DNA of 64,000 bases from Anaerotignum propionicum. GTDB taxonomy: Bacteria; Bacillota; Clostridia; Lachnospirales; Anaerotignaceae. Positions 43,462 to 55,089 of this stretch are shown here, in pieces. Both the position numbers and the translations under genes were made by a program. The notes below the pieces were generated by a model. It searched no databases, was not told the origin of the DNA, and saw only the letters and a program-made list of their open reading frames with translations. The number at the start of each line of letters is the position of its first letter. Within the stretch, counting starts at the first letter, position 1. Location: assembly GCF_024461735.1 (NCBI RefSeq), contig NZ_JANGAD010000003.1, positions 124,001 through 188,000 of the forward strand. The letters run 5' to 3'.

Positions 43462-44643
43462 ATGGCAACGAAAATATATATGGACAATGCAGCAACAACA
43501 CCGGTAAGGGACGAAGTTTTAGATACCATTCTCCCTTATTTTAAAGAGTTTTACGGCAATGCATCTAGTGTTTATAGTATTGCAAAAGAGAGTAAAAAGG
43601 CACTGGAGAAGGCAAGAGAACAGGTAGCAAAAGGAATTGGTGCAAAGGCAGAAGAAATTTATTTTACTGCTGGCGGTTCTGAGAGTGATAATATGGCGCT
43701 GAGGGGCGTTGCAGAAGCTCTTGCAAAAAAAGGCAACCATATTATAACTACTAAAATTGAACATCATGCAATTTTGCATACCGGTGAATATTTAGAGAAA
43801 CATGGTTGCGAAGTAACGTATTTACCAGTAGATGAATTTGGAAAGATTTCTTTGGAAGAACTTGAAAAAAGTATTCGTCCTGAAACAATTCTAATTTCCG
43901 TTATGTTTGCAAATAATGAAATCGGTACAATCCAACCCATTGCAGAGATTGGCAAGCTAGCCCATGAAAAGGGAATCTTGTTCCATACAGATGCAGTGCA
44001 GGCTGTTGGGCATGTTGCTATCGATGTGGAAAAGATGAATATTGACTTACTCTCTATGAGTGGTCATAAGTTGGGTGCACCAAAGGGTATTGGCGCAATC
44101 TATATTCGCAAGGGTATTCCCATCCAGCCATTGATTTTTGGTGGTGCCCAGGAGAAGAAAAAACGTGCAGGCACAGAGAATATTCCCGGTATTGTTGGCT
44201 TAGGCAAAGCTGTAGAGCTGGCAGTTAGTGAAATGGAAACTGAAACAAAGCGTCTCATTCATTTAAGAGATAAATTGATTCATGGAATTTTGGATAAAGT
44301 GCCTTATAGCCGATTAAATGGTCACCCTACAGACAGATTACCGGGTAACTGCAATATTTCCTTTGGCTATATTGAAGGAGAATCCATGTTGTTATTGCTT
44401 GATGCTATGGGCATTGCTGCTTCCAGCGGTTCTGCATGTACTTCAGGTTCTTTGGATCCTTCTCATGTTTTGATGGCTATTGGTCTACCTCATGAAATTG
44501 CCCATGGTTCTTTAAGATTAACATTGGATCGTGGCAATACAGAGGAAGAAGTTGATTTTATCTTGGAGAAAATCCCTGATGTCGTTCAAAAATTAAGAGA
44601 CATGTCTCCCTTATATGAGGAAGTAGCGAATAAAAAGGCTTGA
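43462..44643 (+). CDS. iscS: Cysteine desulfurase (NifS/IscS)
   Basis: This 393-residue PLP enzyme takes sulfur from cysteine for Fe-S clusters. The PLP Lys is K203 in [10 protein letters not shown] and the sulfur-carrying Cys is C326 in [10 protein letters not shown]; the His and Asp PLP contacts (HHAILHT, FHTDAVQ) are present. It is of the NifS group by loop type. It is followed 27 bases later by the scaffold gene. Start ATG behind AAAGGAG. Confidence 0.95.
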   Translation: MATKIYMDNAATTPVRDEVLDTILPYFKEFYGNASSVYSIAKESKKALEKAREQVAKGIGAKAEEIYFTAGGSESDNMALRGVAEALAKKGNHIITTKIEHHAILHTGEYLEKHGCEVTYLPVDEFGKISLEELEKSIRPETILISVMFANNEIGTIQPIAEIGKLAHEKGILFHTDAVQAVGHVAIDVEKMNIDLLSMSGHKLGAPKGIGAIYIRKGIPIQPLIFGGAQEKKKRAGTENIPGIVGLGKAVELAVSEMETETKRLIHLRDKLIHGILDKVPYSRLNGHPTDRLPGNCNISFGYIEGESMLLLLDAMGIAASSGSACTSGSLDPSHVLMAIGLPHEIAHGSLRLTLDRGNTEEEVDFILEKIPDVVQKLRDMSPLYEEVANKKA

Positions 44644-44670
44644 TGTAAGAAAACGAAGGAGGAAGTTTAG

Positions 44671-45108
44671 ATGGAATACAGCGAGAAAGTAATGGATCAT
44701 TTTATGAACCCCAGAAATGTTGGCGTCATTGAGGATGCAAGCGGCGTAGGGCAGGTTGGCAATGCAAAATGCGGCGACATTATGAAGGTTTATTTAAAAA
44801 TAGAAGATGGACGCATTGAAGATGCAAAATTTAAAACCTTTGGCTGCGGTGCTGCTGTGGCAACCAGCTCCATGGCAACTGAGTTGGTAAAGGGCAAAAC
44901 ACTTCAGGAAGCGTTAGAAGTAACAAACAAGGCGGTTATGGAGGCATTGGATGGATTGCCCCCTGTAAAAGTGCACTGTTCCTGTCTTGCAGAAGAAGCC
45001 CTTCATGCTGCTTTGTGGGATTATGCAGAAAAGAATGGGGTAAAAATTGAGGGTTTGAAGCCACCTGTGGATGATGTAGATGATTTACATCACATGGATG
45101 AGGAATAA
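44671..45108 (+). CDS. iscU: Fe-S cluster scaffold (NifU/IscU type)
   Basis: This 145-residue scaffold has cluster ligands C34 (NAKCGD), C59 (FGCGAA) and C103 (HCSCLAEEALHAAL); C105 is an extra Cys. Both genes form a minimal ISC unit, without iscA, hscAB or fdx, as usual in clostridia. The acidic C-terminus (DDVDDLHHMDEE) is an extension beyond the core. Confidence 0.94.
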   Translation: MEYSEKVMDHFMNPRNVGVIEDASGVGQVGNAKCGDIMKVYLKIEDGRIEDAKFKTFGCGAAVATSSMATELVKGKTLQEALEVTNKAVMEALDGLPPVKVHCSCLAEEALHAALWDYAEKNGVKIEGLKPPVDDVDDLHHMDEE

Positions 45109-45121
45109 AATAGCGTAATAT

Positions 45122-45158
45122 AAAAAATAGACGGTGAATCAAGCCGCCTATTTTTTAT
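45122..45158 (+). terminator. Terminator of iscS-iscU
   Basis: AAAAAATAG-A-CGG pairs with CCG-C-CTATTTTTT. Confidence 0.75.
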
Positions 45159-45652
45159 TGTTCACTTTTGATAGATAAGCAACTGTTTATCTTTGTCCAA
45201 TAAAAAAGCTGGTTCAGATGCAAAGAATAAGATGAATTTATCATTTTTAAATTGATAGACTAGTAAATATGAGAAGAGGCAACTGTGGGACTTCTTATTG
45301 TTGAAGTATATCTTTAAATTAATCAGTATTTTTTCAAGAGGAAATTCACCAAAGAATGTAAAAAATAATCGGTAATCATGAAGAATTCACATTTCTTTTA
45401 AAATATAGAAGAAACGATATTTGTTTACATATTTTTACTATTTACGACAGTTTGCATATCAAAAAATCACTAATATATGTCTATTCGTTTAGTATAAAGT
45501 GACAAATATATTTTTTTGGTATTTAATTTAGAGGGAAATCGGTACAAGTGAAGAAAACTATTATATGTATATATTGTTTAAAAGCGATATTATGTATACA
45601 AAATTTTGCAATGTGGCTTTTGCCATTAAAATTGAATTAGGAGGTTGGTATT
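45159..45652. other. Long AT-rich intergenic region before the EF-G paralogue
   Basis: Almost 500 bases without a supported gene. I see no clear promoter, only -10-like sequences (for example near 45495), and no stable hairpin. The EF-G gene start has AGGAGG near 45640. Confidence 0.5.
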
Positions 45653-47731
45653 ATGAAAAATTACACTGCAGACAAAGTTAGAAACGTAGTTCTATTGGGT
45701 CACAGCGGTTCCGGTAAGACAACATATGCCGAAGCAGCTCTCTTCTATTCCGGTGCAACAAAGCGCTTTGGAAAGATTGATGAGGGCAATACCGTTGGTG
45801 ACTATGAAGCAGAAGAAATTCGTCGTAAGGTATCAATCAATACATCTGTACTACCCGTTGAGTGGCAGGATACGAAAATCAACTTCCTAGATACACCAGG
45901 TTATTTTGACTTTATTTCAGAAGCAAAAATGGCAATGAGCGTGGCAGATACAGCTTTGATTTTGGTTTCGGCAAAATCAGGCGTAGAAGTTGGCACAGAA
46001 AAAGCTTGGGAGTCTATTGAAGAGATGCATCTTCCTAGGTTTTTCTTTGTGAATCAAATGGATGATGAAAATGCTGATTTCGAAAGGACTTTGGCTGACC
46101 TAAGAAGTAATTTTGGAAAAGCGGTTGCTCCGTTGCAAATTCCTTTTAATGATGAAGACGGTAAATTTATTGGCTTTATAAATTTGATTAAAAGAGATGC
46201 GAGAAAAAAGGTTAACGGCAAATTGCAAGCTTGTGAAGTGCCGGAAGATAAAATTGACGAGGTAGAGGTTCTCCGTTCTATGTTGGTAGAAGTTGCTGCT
46301 GAAAGCAGTGAGGAATTAATGGAGAAGTTCTTTAATGATATAGAATTGACAGAAGAGGAAATTTATGATGGTTTGTTGTTAGGTATTGAAAACCGCAGTA
46401 TTGCTCCAGTTATGTGTGGCTCTGCAACATTGGGCTATGGCGTGAAATTATTGATGAATACCCTTGTAAGATTTACACCTCCGGCAATGGAATCAAAGAA
46501 GAATTTCCATGCCTTTATTGATGGTACAGATACTGTGCTGTGCAACACTGAGGACAAAAATTTTTCCGCCTTTGTGTTTAAAACCATTTCAGACCCTTAT
46601 ATTGGTCGTCTGAATTTATTCCGGGTTATGACGGGGAAGCTGGATAACACCATGAGCATTTATAATGTTGAAAAAGACACTATGGAAAAAGTGGGCCATC
46701 TTTATATTGTTCGAGGCAAAGAGCAAATTGAAGTAAATGAATTACATACAGGAGATATTGGTGCACTAGCAAAGCTTTCCAATACTTCAACCCAAGATAC
46801 TTTAGCAACAAAAGAGCATCCCATTGTTATTCCAAAACTGCCTTTGCCTAGCTCAGTTTTATCTATGGCGATTCAGCCAAAGGGGAAGGGCGATGAGGAT
46901 AAACTTTCCGCTGCATTGTCAAAAATCAGAGAAGAAGACCCTACAATCAAAATGGAAGTAAACAAAGAAACGAAACAAACAATTATTTCAGGCATCGGTG
47001 AACAACAACTGGATGTTATGGTGAATAAATTGAAAACAAAGTATAAAATTGAAGTTGAGATGATTGATCCGATTATCCCCTATAGAGAAACCATCAAAGG
47101 TAAGTCATCTGTCAGAGGGCGTTATAAGAAACAATCTGGTGGACATGGTCAATTTGGTGATATTGTTATGGAATTTGAGCCTAGTGGTGATATGTCTTCA
47201 CCTTATGTTTTTGTAGAGAAGATTTTTGGTGGCTCTGTGCCAAAACAGTATTTCCCTGCTGTTGAAAAAGGTTTGCAGGAATGTGTTTTAAGCGGTGTTT
47301 TGGCAGGTTATCCCGTTGTTGGTTTAAAGGCGACGTTGACAGATGGTTCTTATCACCCTGTAGATTCCTCTGAAATGGCGTTTAAGATGGCAACCTCAGT
47401 TGCATTCAAGGAAGGTGTGCCCCAAGCGAAACCTACCCTGCTGGAGCCTATTGAGCATGTTGAGGTGCTTATTCCGGAAAAATACATGGGAGATATTATG
47501 GGAGATATCAATAAGCGTAGAGGCCGTATCCTAAGCATGGATTCCGTTGGCAGCAAGAAGTGCATTGTGGCAGAGGTGCCTGCATCGGAAATGCACAAAT
47601 ATGCAACTGATTTACGTTCTTTGACCCAGAGCCGTGGTGATTATAAGCATTATTTTGAACGTTATGAGGAAGTGCCAGCTGAAATTCAGAAAAAAATTAT
47701 TGAACGTAGAGCCGCAGAGAAGGATAAATAA
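45653..47731 (+). CDS. Elongation factor G paralogue (EF-G II-like)
   Basis: This 692-residue translational GTPase has all five EF-G domains. The P-loop is GHSGSGKTT (16-24) rather than GHIDAGKTT, and the G2 region EIRRKVSINTSV lacks the usual RGITI. G3 is DTPGYFDF instead of DTPGHVDF, and G4 is NQMDDE instead of NKMD. Domain IV has RGRYKKQSGGHGQFGD. These changes mark the second EF-G class (T. thermophilus EF-G-2, mycobacterial FusA2), separate from the fusA in the str operon. It may act in ribosome recycling or stress; it is not the main translocase. GTPase activity is likely, since Lys and Thr of the P-loop are kept. Confidence 0.85.
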   Translation: MKNYTADKVRNVVLLGHSGSGKTTYAEAALFYSGATKRFGKIDEGNTVGDYEAEEIRRKVSINTSVLPVEWQDTKINFLDTPGYFDFISEAKMAMSVADTALILVSAKSGVEVGTEKAWESIEEMHLPRFFFVNQMDDENADFERTLADLRSNFGKAVAPLQIPFNDEDGKFIGFINLIKRDARKKVNGKLQACEVPEDKIDEVEVLRSMLVEVAAESSEELMEKFFNDIELTEEEIYDGLLLGIENRSIAPVMCGSATLGYGVKLLMNTLVRFTPPAMESKKNFHAFIDGTDTVLCNTEDKNFSAFVFKTISDPYIGRLNLFRVMTGKLDNTMSIYNVEKDTMEKVGHLYIVRGKEQIEVNELHTGDIGALAKLSNTSTQDTLATKEHPIVIPKLPLPSSVLSMAIQPKGKGDEDKLSAALSKIREEDPTIKMEVNKETKQTIISGIGEQQLDVMVNKLKTKYKIEVEMIDPIIPYRETIKGKSSVRGRYKKQSGGHGQFGDIVMEFEPSGDMSSPYVFVEKIFGGSVPKQYFPAVEKGLQECVLSGVLAGYPVVGLKATLTDGSYHPVDSSEMAFKMATSVAFKEGVPQAKPTLLEPIEHVEVLIPEKYMGDIMGDINKRRGRILSMDSVGSKKCIVAEVPASEMHKYATDLRSLTQSRGDYKHYFERYEEVPAEIQKKIIERRAAEKDK

Positions 47732-47754
47732 AATTCTAACGTAATATAATAATG

Positions 47755-47814
47755 ACAGACACGAACCGCTTGGAGGTGGCTTTTATAATCTCTTAACGGC
47801 AAGTGTCTGTTTTT
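47755..47814 (+). terminator. Terminator of the EF-G paralogue
   Basis: ACAGACAC and GTGTCTGT pair across a 40-base loop and are followed by TTTTT. Confidence 0.6.
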
Positions 47815-47899
47815 GATGTAAAAAATGTTTTAACACATTTTTTTGTAGAAGAATCATTTTATTTTTATTGTGCTGTGTGTATATTGCGTGCAAAAGTCA

Positions 47900-47928
47900 C
47901 TGACAAATCAATAAAAATATGTTATGAT
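47900..47928 (+). promoter_or_regulatory. Promoter of the thioredoxin-reductase-like gene
   Basis: CTGACA (47900-47905) and TATGAT (47923-47928) are 17 bases apart. The leader to 48099 holds no recognised riboswitch. Confidence 0.55.
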
Positions 47929-48099
47929 TAATTCCAACGTAGGAAACAATTAGTATGATGAAATATCGTTTATTCATTGGATACAAAAAAACGATGTTCC
48001 GTGCTTGGTAAAATCAAAGGTATTTCCTATGTTAAGAATGAGATATCTTAAATTGAGAAGAATATGCTTAAATTTGATAGAAGTAAGGAGGTTTATCAT

Positions 48100-48960
48100 A
48101 TGCTTGATGTTGCAATTATTGGCGGTGGCCCTGCGGCACTATCTGCAGCGTTAAACTGCCGTCAAAGAAATAAAACCGTATGTGTTTTTGGCAGAAGCTT
48201 GGACAGCTCATTATTGTTTTCAGCGGAAAAAGTGGATAATTATTTGGGATTGCCTGATGTGAATGGCGAAGAGCTGCTCAATCAGTTTTATTCCCATGCT
48301 GTAAAAAAAGGCGTGGAATTTCAGGAGTGCCGTGTTACCCAGATTTTAAATGTTGGCGAGCATTACATGATTAATGCAGAAAATAACTTTATTGAAGCGA
48401 AGGCTATTATTCTTGCAACAGGCCTTAGTAAAAGCAAAGGCATTGCAGGTGAGATGGATTATCTGGGCAAAGGTGTGAGCTATTGCGCAACTTGCGATGG
48501 TATGCTGTATCGCAACAAAAAAGTCGTGGTTGTAAGCGAAAACGAGGAAGGGGAGGCGGAAGCGAATTTTTTGGCTGATATTTGCCAAGAAGTGTCTTAC
48601 ATCCCTCTTTATAAAAATATTGCATTTCTGAAAGATAACGTAAAAGTTATAAATGCTGCACCTAAGGCAGTGGTTGGTGCTGAAGATAAAGTTGCGGCGC
48701 TGGAAACGGATAGAGAAACGGTTTCTTGTGATGGTATTTTCTTTGCAAAAAACACAATGCCTCCTGACAGTTTGTTATTTGGATTGAAAACGGATGGAAA
48801 AAATATTGAGGTAGACAGACGTATGGCTACAAATTTACCTCGGGTTTACGCTGCAGGAGATTGTACCGGCGCACCCTATCAAATTGCCAAGGCAGTTGGG
48901 GAAGGCTTAGTAGCAGCATTATCAGCGGTTTCTGATATAGATAAAATGAAGAATGAATAA
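48100..48960 (+). CDS. Thioredoxin-reductase-like flavoprotein without NADPH motif
   Basis: This 286-residue protein starts at ATG 48100, eight bases after AAGGAGG. FAD site GGGPAALSAA (8-17), redox pair CATC (C129, C132) and the FAD end motif VYAAGDCTGAPYQIAKA are normal. The NADPH loop GGGDSA is replaced by VVVVSENEEGEAEANFL, and the HRRxxFRA phosphate site is missing. This pattern matches the pyridine-nucleotide-independent reductases of clostridia (ferredoxin-dependent FFTR and the related DDTR), recalled from the literature. Electron donor is therefore probably ferredoxin or another carrier. No thioredoxin gene is adjacent. Confidence 0.85.
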   Translation: MLDVAIIGGGPAALSAALNCRQRNKTVCVFGRSLDSSLLFSAEKVDNYLGLPDVNGEELLNQFYSHAVKKGVEFQECRVTQILNVGEHYMINAENNFIEAKAIILATGLSKSKGIAGEMDYLGKGVSYCATCDGMLYRNKKVVVVSENEEGEAEANFLADICQEVSYIPLYKNIAFLKDNVKVINAAPKAVVGAEDKVAALETDRETVSCDGIFFAKNTMPPDSLLFGLKTDGKNIEVDRRMATNLPRVYAAGDCTGAPYQIAKAVGEGLVAALSAVSDIDKMKNE

Positions 48961-48966
48961 TAGACT

Positions 48967-49067
48967 CCCTTCAGGCAATAAAAAAGGAAAGGGCAGAAGC
49001 TTTGTCCTTCTATTTTGGGAAACTAATTGGATATTCCCAAAACTTGAAAAGCCTGAAGGGGTTTTTT
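48967..49067 (+). terminator. Three-way-junction 3' structure with T-run
   Basis: A perfect ten-base outer stem CCCTTCAGGC (48967-48976) / GCCTGAAGGG (49051-49060) encloses two hairpins: AAGGA/TCCTT (48984-49009) and TTTTGGGAA/TTCCCAAAA (49013-49042). Seven Ts follow. It ends the flavoprotein transcript and could be a stable RNA in its own right. Confidence 0.65.
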
Positions 49068-49296
49068 TGGTTCTTTTGAGATAGGAAGAAATAGCCTTAA
49101 TTGATTAAAAATTACTAATAAGAATTGTGTTTTAGCAAAATAGCAGTAAATGAAAGAAAACAAAAGATACTTTAAGAAAAAATGAAGAGAAGTGCTAATT
49201 TTAACATAATAAGTTCTAATTTAACCCAATTGTGGCTAAAATGAATGTAAATAAAATTTGAATAATCTTGAAAAAATGCTAATATAATATCAGAAA

Positions 49297-49323
49297 TCAG
49301 CACTCGATCAGGTTGAGTGCTAA
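49297..49323. promoter_or_regulatory. CIRCE element (HrcA operator)
   Basis: TCAGCACTC-N9-GAGTGCTAA matches the CIRCE consensus with one change in the left arm. A TATAAT -10 at 49283-49288 precedes it. HrcA repression with heat induction of groESL is established for this element. Confidence 0.95.
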
Positions 49324-49348
49324 CAGATACAAATAAGGAGGTAATGAT

Positions 49349-51284
<1,936 letters not shown>

Positions 51285-51316
51285 TAAAAAAGAGCTGTCT
51301 GTCATAGTGAATTTTA

Positions 51317-51353
51317 GAAAAGTCTCCTTGCTAAAGCAGGGGGACTTTTTTTC
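51317..51353 (+). terminator. Terminator of groESL
   Basis: AAAAGTCTCCTTGC pairs with GCAGGGGGACTTTT around TAAA (some G-U); T-run follows. Confidence 0.8.
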
Positions 51354-51735
51354 AAGTATGCTAGAAAAAATTTATTAAATCAATTTGTCATACAAAGATT
51401 TTGAATAATCTCTTGTTTGGGAAGGGAAATTCTAAAATAAATGTATAATTTGGTTGTATAATGGAAAAACTTCGAAAAATAAGAGAATAATTCATTATAT
51501 TGCATACAGAATTCATAATAAGGGAGAAGGGGTGTGAGAGAATTTGATGCTTAGATTTCCATATAAATGAAATAATTTTTATTGAAAGAAAATGAAAAAG
51601 GACATAATAAATTAACATAATATTCAATAATTGTATTTTTTGTCGAATCTTTTGTAAAATGTCCTTGATTGGAAAACATATGTACAAATCATGAAAAAAA
51701 TGTCCGTCCAGAAAAAACTTTTTTGAGTTTTTCTA
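51354..51735. other. Intergenic, no gene seen
   Basis: AT-rich spacer of about 380 bases before the serine dehydratase promoter. No supported open frame or RNA. Confidence 0.5.
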
Positions 51736-51765
51736 TTGACTTTGACAAAAAAGTTCATATATAAT
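51736..51765 (+). promoter_or_regulatory. Promoter of the serine dehydratase genes
   Basis: TTGACT (51736-51741) and TATAAT (51760-51765) are 18 bases apart. Confidence 0.65.
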
Positions 51766-51844
51766 TGCTGTACTAGGAAAAAAAGATTTTTCATTCAACA
51801 ATATATTTTAAAATTCGAAGTTGAATTGGAAGGGGGAATTTAGT

Positions 51845-52507
51845 TTGTTGCAGGTGTTCGATATTATCGGTCCTATTATGATTGGACCATCCAGTTCACA
51901 CACTGCCGGTGCCGTTCGCATTGGGAAATATGCACGTTCTATTTTGGGGGACACGCCTGTTTCTGCAATTATTCGTTTTAGTGGTTCTTTTTCAAAAACT
52001 TATAAAGGACATGGTACTGATAAAGCAATCGTTGCCGGTATTTTAGGCATGGAAACAGATGATGAACGAATTCGCACAAGCTTGGAAATTGCAAAAGAAG
52101 AGGGGCTTGCTTATACCTTTGAGGAAACAGAAATTGACGGCGCTCATCCCAATACAGCGGAAATCCTTTTAAAGTCTGCTGATGGTAAAGAGATTCTGGT
52201 ACAAGGAGCATCAATTGGCGGTGGCAACATCATTATCAATAAAATTAATAACACAGTGGTTTCTATTTCGGGCAAATCAGATACGTTGATTATTCCTCAT
52301 GAGGATGTACCTGGCATGATTGCAATCGTAGCCAATATCCTTGCAAAACATTCTGTGAATATTCATGGATTTTCTCTATGCAGAGATCACAAAGGTGGAA
52401 CAGCGGTAATGACCATAGAAATTGATGGTGATATTGATGAATCTATTAATAAAGTCATTTTAGAACAACCCAATATTTTGGCTTCGACAATATTAAAAGC
52501 TATTTAG
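51845..52507 (+). CDS. sdaAB: L-serine dehydratase, beta subunit
   Basis: This 220-residue subunit of the iron-sulfur serine dehydratase converts L-serine to pyruvate and ammonia. MIGPSSSHTAGAVRIGKYAR is the serine-binding motif, GHGTDKAIVAGILG follows, and an ACT domain (about 150-220, DVPGMIAIVANILAKHSVNI) ends it. TTG 51845 lies eight bases after AAGGGGG and is preferred to an upstream TTG at 51821. Confidence 0.93.
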   Translation: MLQVFDIIGPIMIGPSSSHTAGAVRIGKYARSILGDTPVSAIIRFSGSFSKTYKGHGTDKAIVAGILGMETDDERIRTSLEIAKEEGLAYTFEETEIDGAHPNTAEILLKSADGKEILVQGASIGGGNIIINKINNTVVSISGKSDTLIIPHEDVPGMIAIVANILAKHSVNIHGFSLCRDHKGGTAVMTIEIDGDIDESINKVILEQPNILASTILKAI

Positions 52508-52630
52508 TTAAATTGAAAATTGGCTTTTGCAATGTTAGTCTCAGATGGCACTGTGCCGTTTTCATTAGACAACAAATAACTTTAATAAATTTGCATTTAA
52601 AATAAAAGTCTTTCGAAATGGGGTTAGAAA

Positions 52631-53509
52631 ATGAAGTATGATTCTTTAGCAGATTTGGTTTTGGAGGCCGAAAAGCAAAACTTGCCTCTTTGTAAGTTGG
52701 TTTTAAAAGATCAATCTGAAGCATCAGAGACAGATGAAACTGTACTTTTTGAAAATATGAAGCGTTCCTTAACTGTTATGCGTGATTCCGTAGAAACAGG
52801 TTTGGATGGACAAAAGCGTTCTGCCAGCGGACTAACCGGTGGAGATGCTTTTAAAATGAATGAAGCTGTGAAAGCAAACAAAAACATTTGTGGAAAAATT
52901 TTCGGAAATGCAATGGTAAAAGCCCTTGCGGTTTCCCAAACGAATGCCTGCATGGGAAGAATTGTTGCAGCGCCTACTGCGGGCAGCTGTGGTATTCTGC
53001 CAGCGGCACTGTTAACAATTTCCGAAGATAGAAATATTCCTGATGATGAAGTTGTAATGTCTTTATTCACTGCATCAGCAGTGGGACTAGTCATTGCAAA
53101 TAAGGCAAGCATTGCCGGTGCAGAAGGTGGATGTCAGGCAGAATGCGGAGCGGCAAGTGCAATGGCTGCGTCGGCATTGGTTGAGCTTTGTGGGGGTACA
53201 CCCAAGCAGAGTGAACATGCATGTGCCATCGCATTAAAGAACATTTTAGGCTTGGTTTGTGATCCTGTTGCAGGATTAGTTGAAATTCCTTGCATTAAGA
53301 GAAATGCAATGGGTGTTGCCAATGCTTTTGTAGCCGCAGAATTGGCTTTAGCTGGCGTGGAAAGTGCAATTCCTGCCGATGAAGTCATTTATGCAATGAA
53401 AAAAATTGGAGAGGCAATGTCTCCAGCTTTAAAAGAAACGGCAGAGGGCGGTTTAGCTGCTACGCCAACAGGTAAAAAGCTTTGTGAAAAAGTTTTTGGT
53501 CATTGTTAA
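52631..53509 (+). CDS. sdaAA: L-serine dehydratase, alpha subunit
   Basis: This 292-residue catalytic subunit carries the oxygen-sensitive [4Fe-4S] cluster; APTAGSCGILPAALLTI, EGGCQAECGAASAMAAS and LVCDPVAGLVEIPCIKRN supply the Cys ligands. It lies 123 bases after the beta gene. Together they make pyruvate from serine. Confidence 0.94.
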   Translation: MKYDSLADLVLEAEKQNLPLCKLVLKDQSEASETDETVLFENMKRSLTVMRDSVETGLDGQKRSASGLTGGDAFKMNEAVKANKNICGKIFGNAMVKALAVSQTNACMGRIVAAPTAGSCGILPAALLTISEDRNIPDDEVVMSLFTASAVGLVIANKASIAGAEGGCQAECGAASAMAASALVELCGGTPKQSEHACAIALKNILGLVCDPVAGLVEIPCIKRNAMGVANAFVAAELALAGVESAIPADEVIYAMKKIGEAMSPALKETAEGGLAATPTGKKLCEKVFGHC

Positions 53510-53580
53510 TCAATATTTTATCTTTCGTACAACCATTGTTACTGGAATAATAATATTAAAAAAATAGGAGAATGGATAAA

Positions 53581-54807
53581 ATGGGTAGTTTATTACAAAA
53601 ATGGAATTCTATCAGTCTTGTTAAGCGTATCTTGGCAGGTTTGGTTATTGGTGCTATTCTTGGCAAAGTAATTCCAAACATTGCAGTTATTGCTCTTTTG
53701 GGCGATTTATTCGTTGGTGCATTAAAGGGTGTTGCACCAATCTTAGTATTTTTCTTGGTAATGAGTTCTTTGGCTCAGCATAAAAAGGGCGCAAAGACAA
53801 ACATGGGCGCTGTTATAGCCCTGTACTTAATTGGTACGTTCTCTGCTGCTGTTGTGGCGGTTATTGCTAGCTTCATGTTCCCTGTAACTTTAACGTTGAC
53901 AGATATCGCGGCTGAAGCGGCTGCTCCTCCAGATGGTGTTGGCACAGTTATTAAAACATTGCTTTTGAACGTAGTTCAGAATCCAATTGCATCTCTTTCA
54001 ACAGCAAACTACATCGGTATTTTGGCATGGGCAGTTGTTTTTGGTTTGGCATTGAAGCATTCTTCAGATGCTACAAAAACGATGCTTGGCAACTTTGCAG
54101 ATGCAGTTTCTCAGGCAGTTAGATGGGTAATCAGCTTTGCACCTTTTGGTATTTTAGGTCTTGTTTATACAACAGTTTCTACAAGTGGTTTGGGCATTTT
54201 CACAGACTACGGCAAACTGTTATTAGTATTGGTAGGATGTATGGCAGTTGTTGCTTTCGTTGTAAATCCTTTGATTGTTTTCTTAAATATCAAACAGAAT
54301 CCATATCCTTTGGTATTTAAGTGTTTGAAAGACAGCTTCATTACAGCATTCTTTACACGTAGCTCTGCTGCAAATATTCCTGTTAATATGGCTCTTTGCG
54401 AATCTTTGGGCTTGGATGAGGATAACTATTCTGTATCCATTCCTTTGGGCGCAACAATCAACATGGCAGGCGCTGCGATTACGATTACAGTAATGGCTTT
54501 GGCAGCAGTAAATACTTTAGGCTATACTGTTGATATTGGTACAGCTGTAGTATTAAGTGTTGTTGCTGCAGTTTCCGCTTGTGGTGCTTCCGGCGTTGCT
54601 GGTGGTTCCTTGCTCTTGATTCCTCTGGCATGCTCCCTGTTTGGTATTTCTAATGATATCGCTATGCAGGTTGTAGGTGTTGGTTTCATCATCGGTGTTG
54701 TTCAGGATTCTTGTGAAACAGGCTTGAACTCCTCTACAGATGCATTGTTTACAGCAGCTGCAGAATTTAGACAGTGGAAGAAACAAGGAAAACCTATTAA
54801 ATGGTAA
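53581..54807 (+). CDS. sstT: Serine/threonine:Na+ symporter
   Basis: This 408-residue transporter of the dicarboxylate/amino-acid:cation family imports serine and threonine with Na+. The re-entrant loop [11 protein letters not shown] and the substrate region [19 protein letters not shown], plus the [20 protein letters not shown] segment, are present. ATG 53581 is preferred to ATG 53572 because AGGAG is ten bases away rather than one. It follows serine dehydratase and completes a serine-use module. Confidence 0.93.
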   Translation: MGSLLQKWNSISLVKRILAGLVIGAILGKVIPNIAVIALLGDLFVGALKGVAPILVFFLVMSSLAQHKKGAKTNMGAVIALYLIGTFSAAVVAVIASFMFPVTLTLTDIAAEAAAPPDGVGTVIKTLLLNVVQNPIASLSTANYIGILAWAVVFGLALKHSSDATKTMLGNFADAVSQAVRWVISFAPFGILGLVYTTVSTSGLGIFTDYGKLLLVLVGCMAVVAFVVNPLIVFLNIKQNPYPLVFKCLKDSFITAFFTRSSAANIPVNMALCESLGLDEDNYSVSIPLGATINMAGAAITITVMALAAVNTLGYTVDIGTAVVLSVVAAVSACGASGVAGGSLLLIPLACSLFGISNDIAMQVVGVGFIIGVVQDSCETGLNSSTDALFTAAAEFRQWKKQGKPIKW

Positions 54808-54902
54808 TATATTTTAAGCTATAAATTCGTAAATGGTTGTACGAAAATAGTTTTTGAAGTATAACAAAGGTGTTATCTATAAGTAACGCAAAATCAGTAT
54901 TA

Positions 54903-54935
54903 AAAAAAGGCGGTGATTAAATCACCGCTTTTTAT
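54903..54935. terminator. Terminator of the serine module
   Basis: AAAAGGCGGTGAT pairs with ATCACCGCTTTTT (one bulged G) around TAA. Confidence 0.8.
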
Positions 54936-55016
54936 ATTTGAAGCATAATGGGGAATTATAAAAGTAAAGCACTGCTACAGAATTTTCTTTTAAGAACATA
55001 GTTAACGTAAAAGAGA

Positions 55017-55062
55017 AAAGCAACCATGGAGAAAAGAAAAATTTCTTTCTGTGGTTGCTTTA
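55017..55062 (-). terminator. Terminator of luxS
   Basis: AAAGCAACCA and TGGTTGCTTT are perfect ten-base arms with a 26-base, partly paired loop. Confidence 0.65.
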
Positions 55063-55089
55063 TTTCTATTTGTTTTACACATTAAGATT

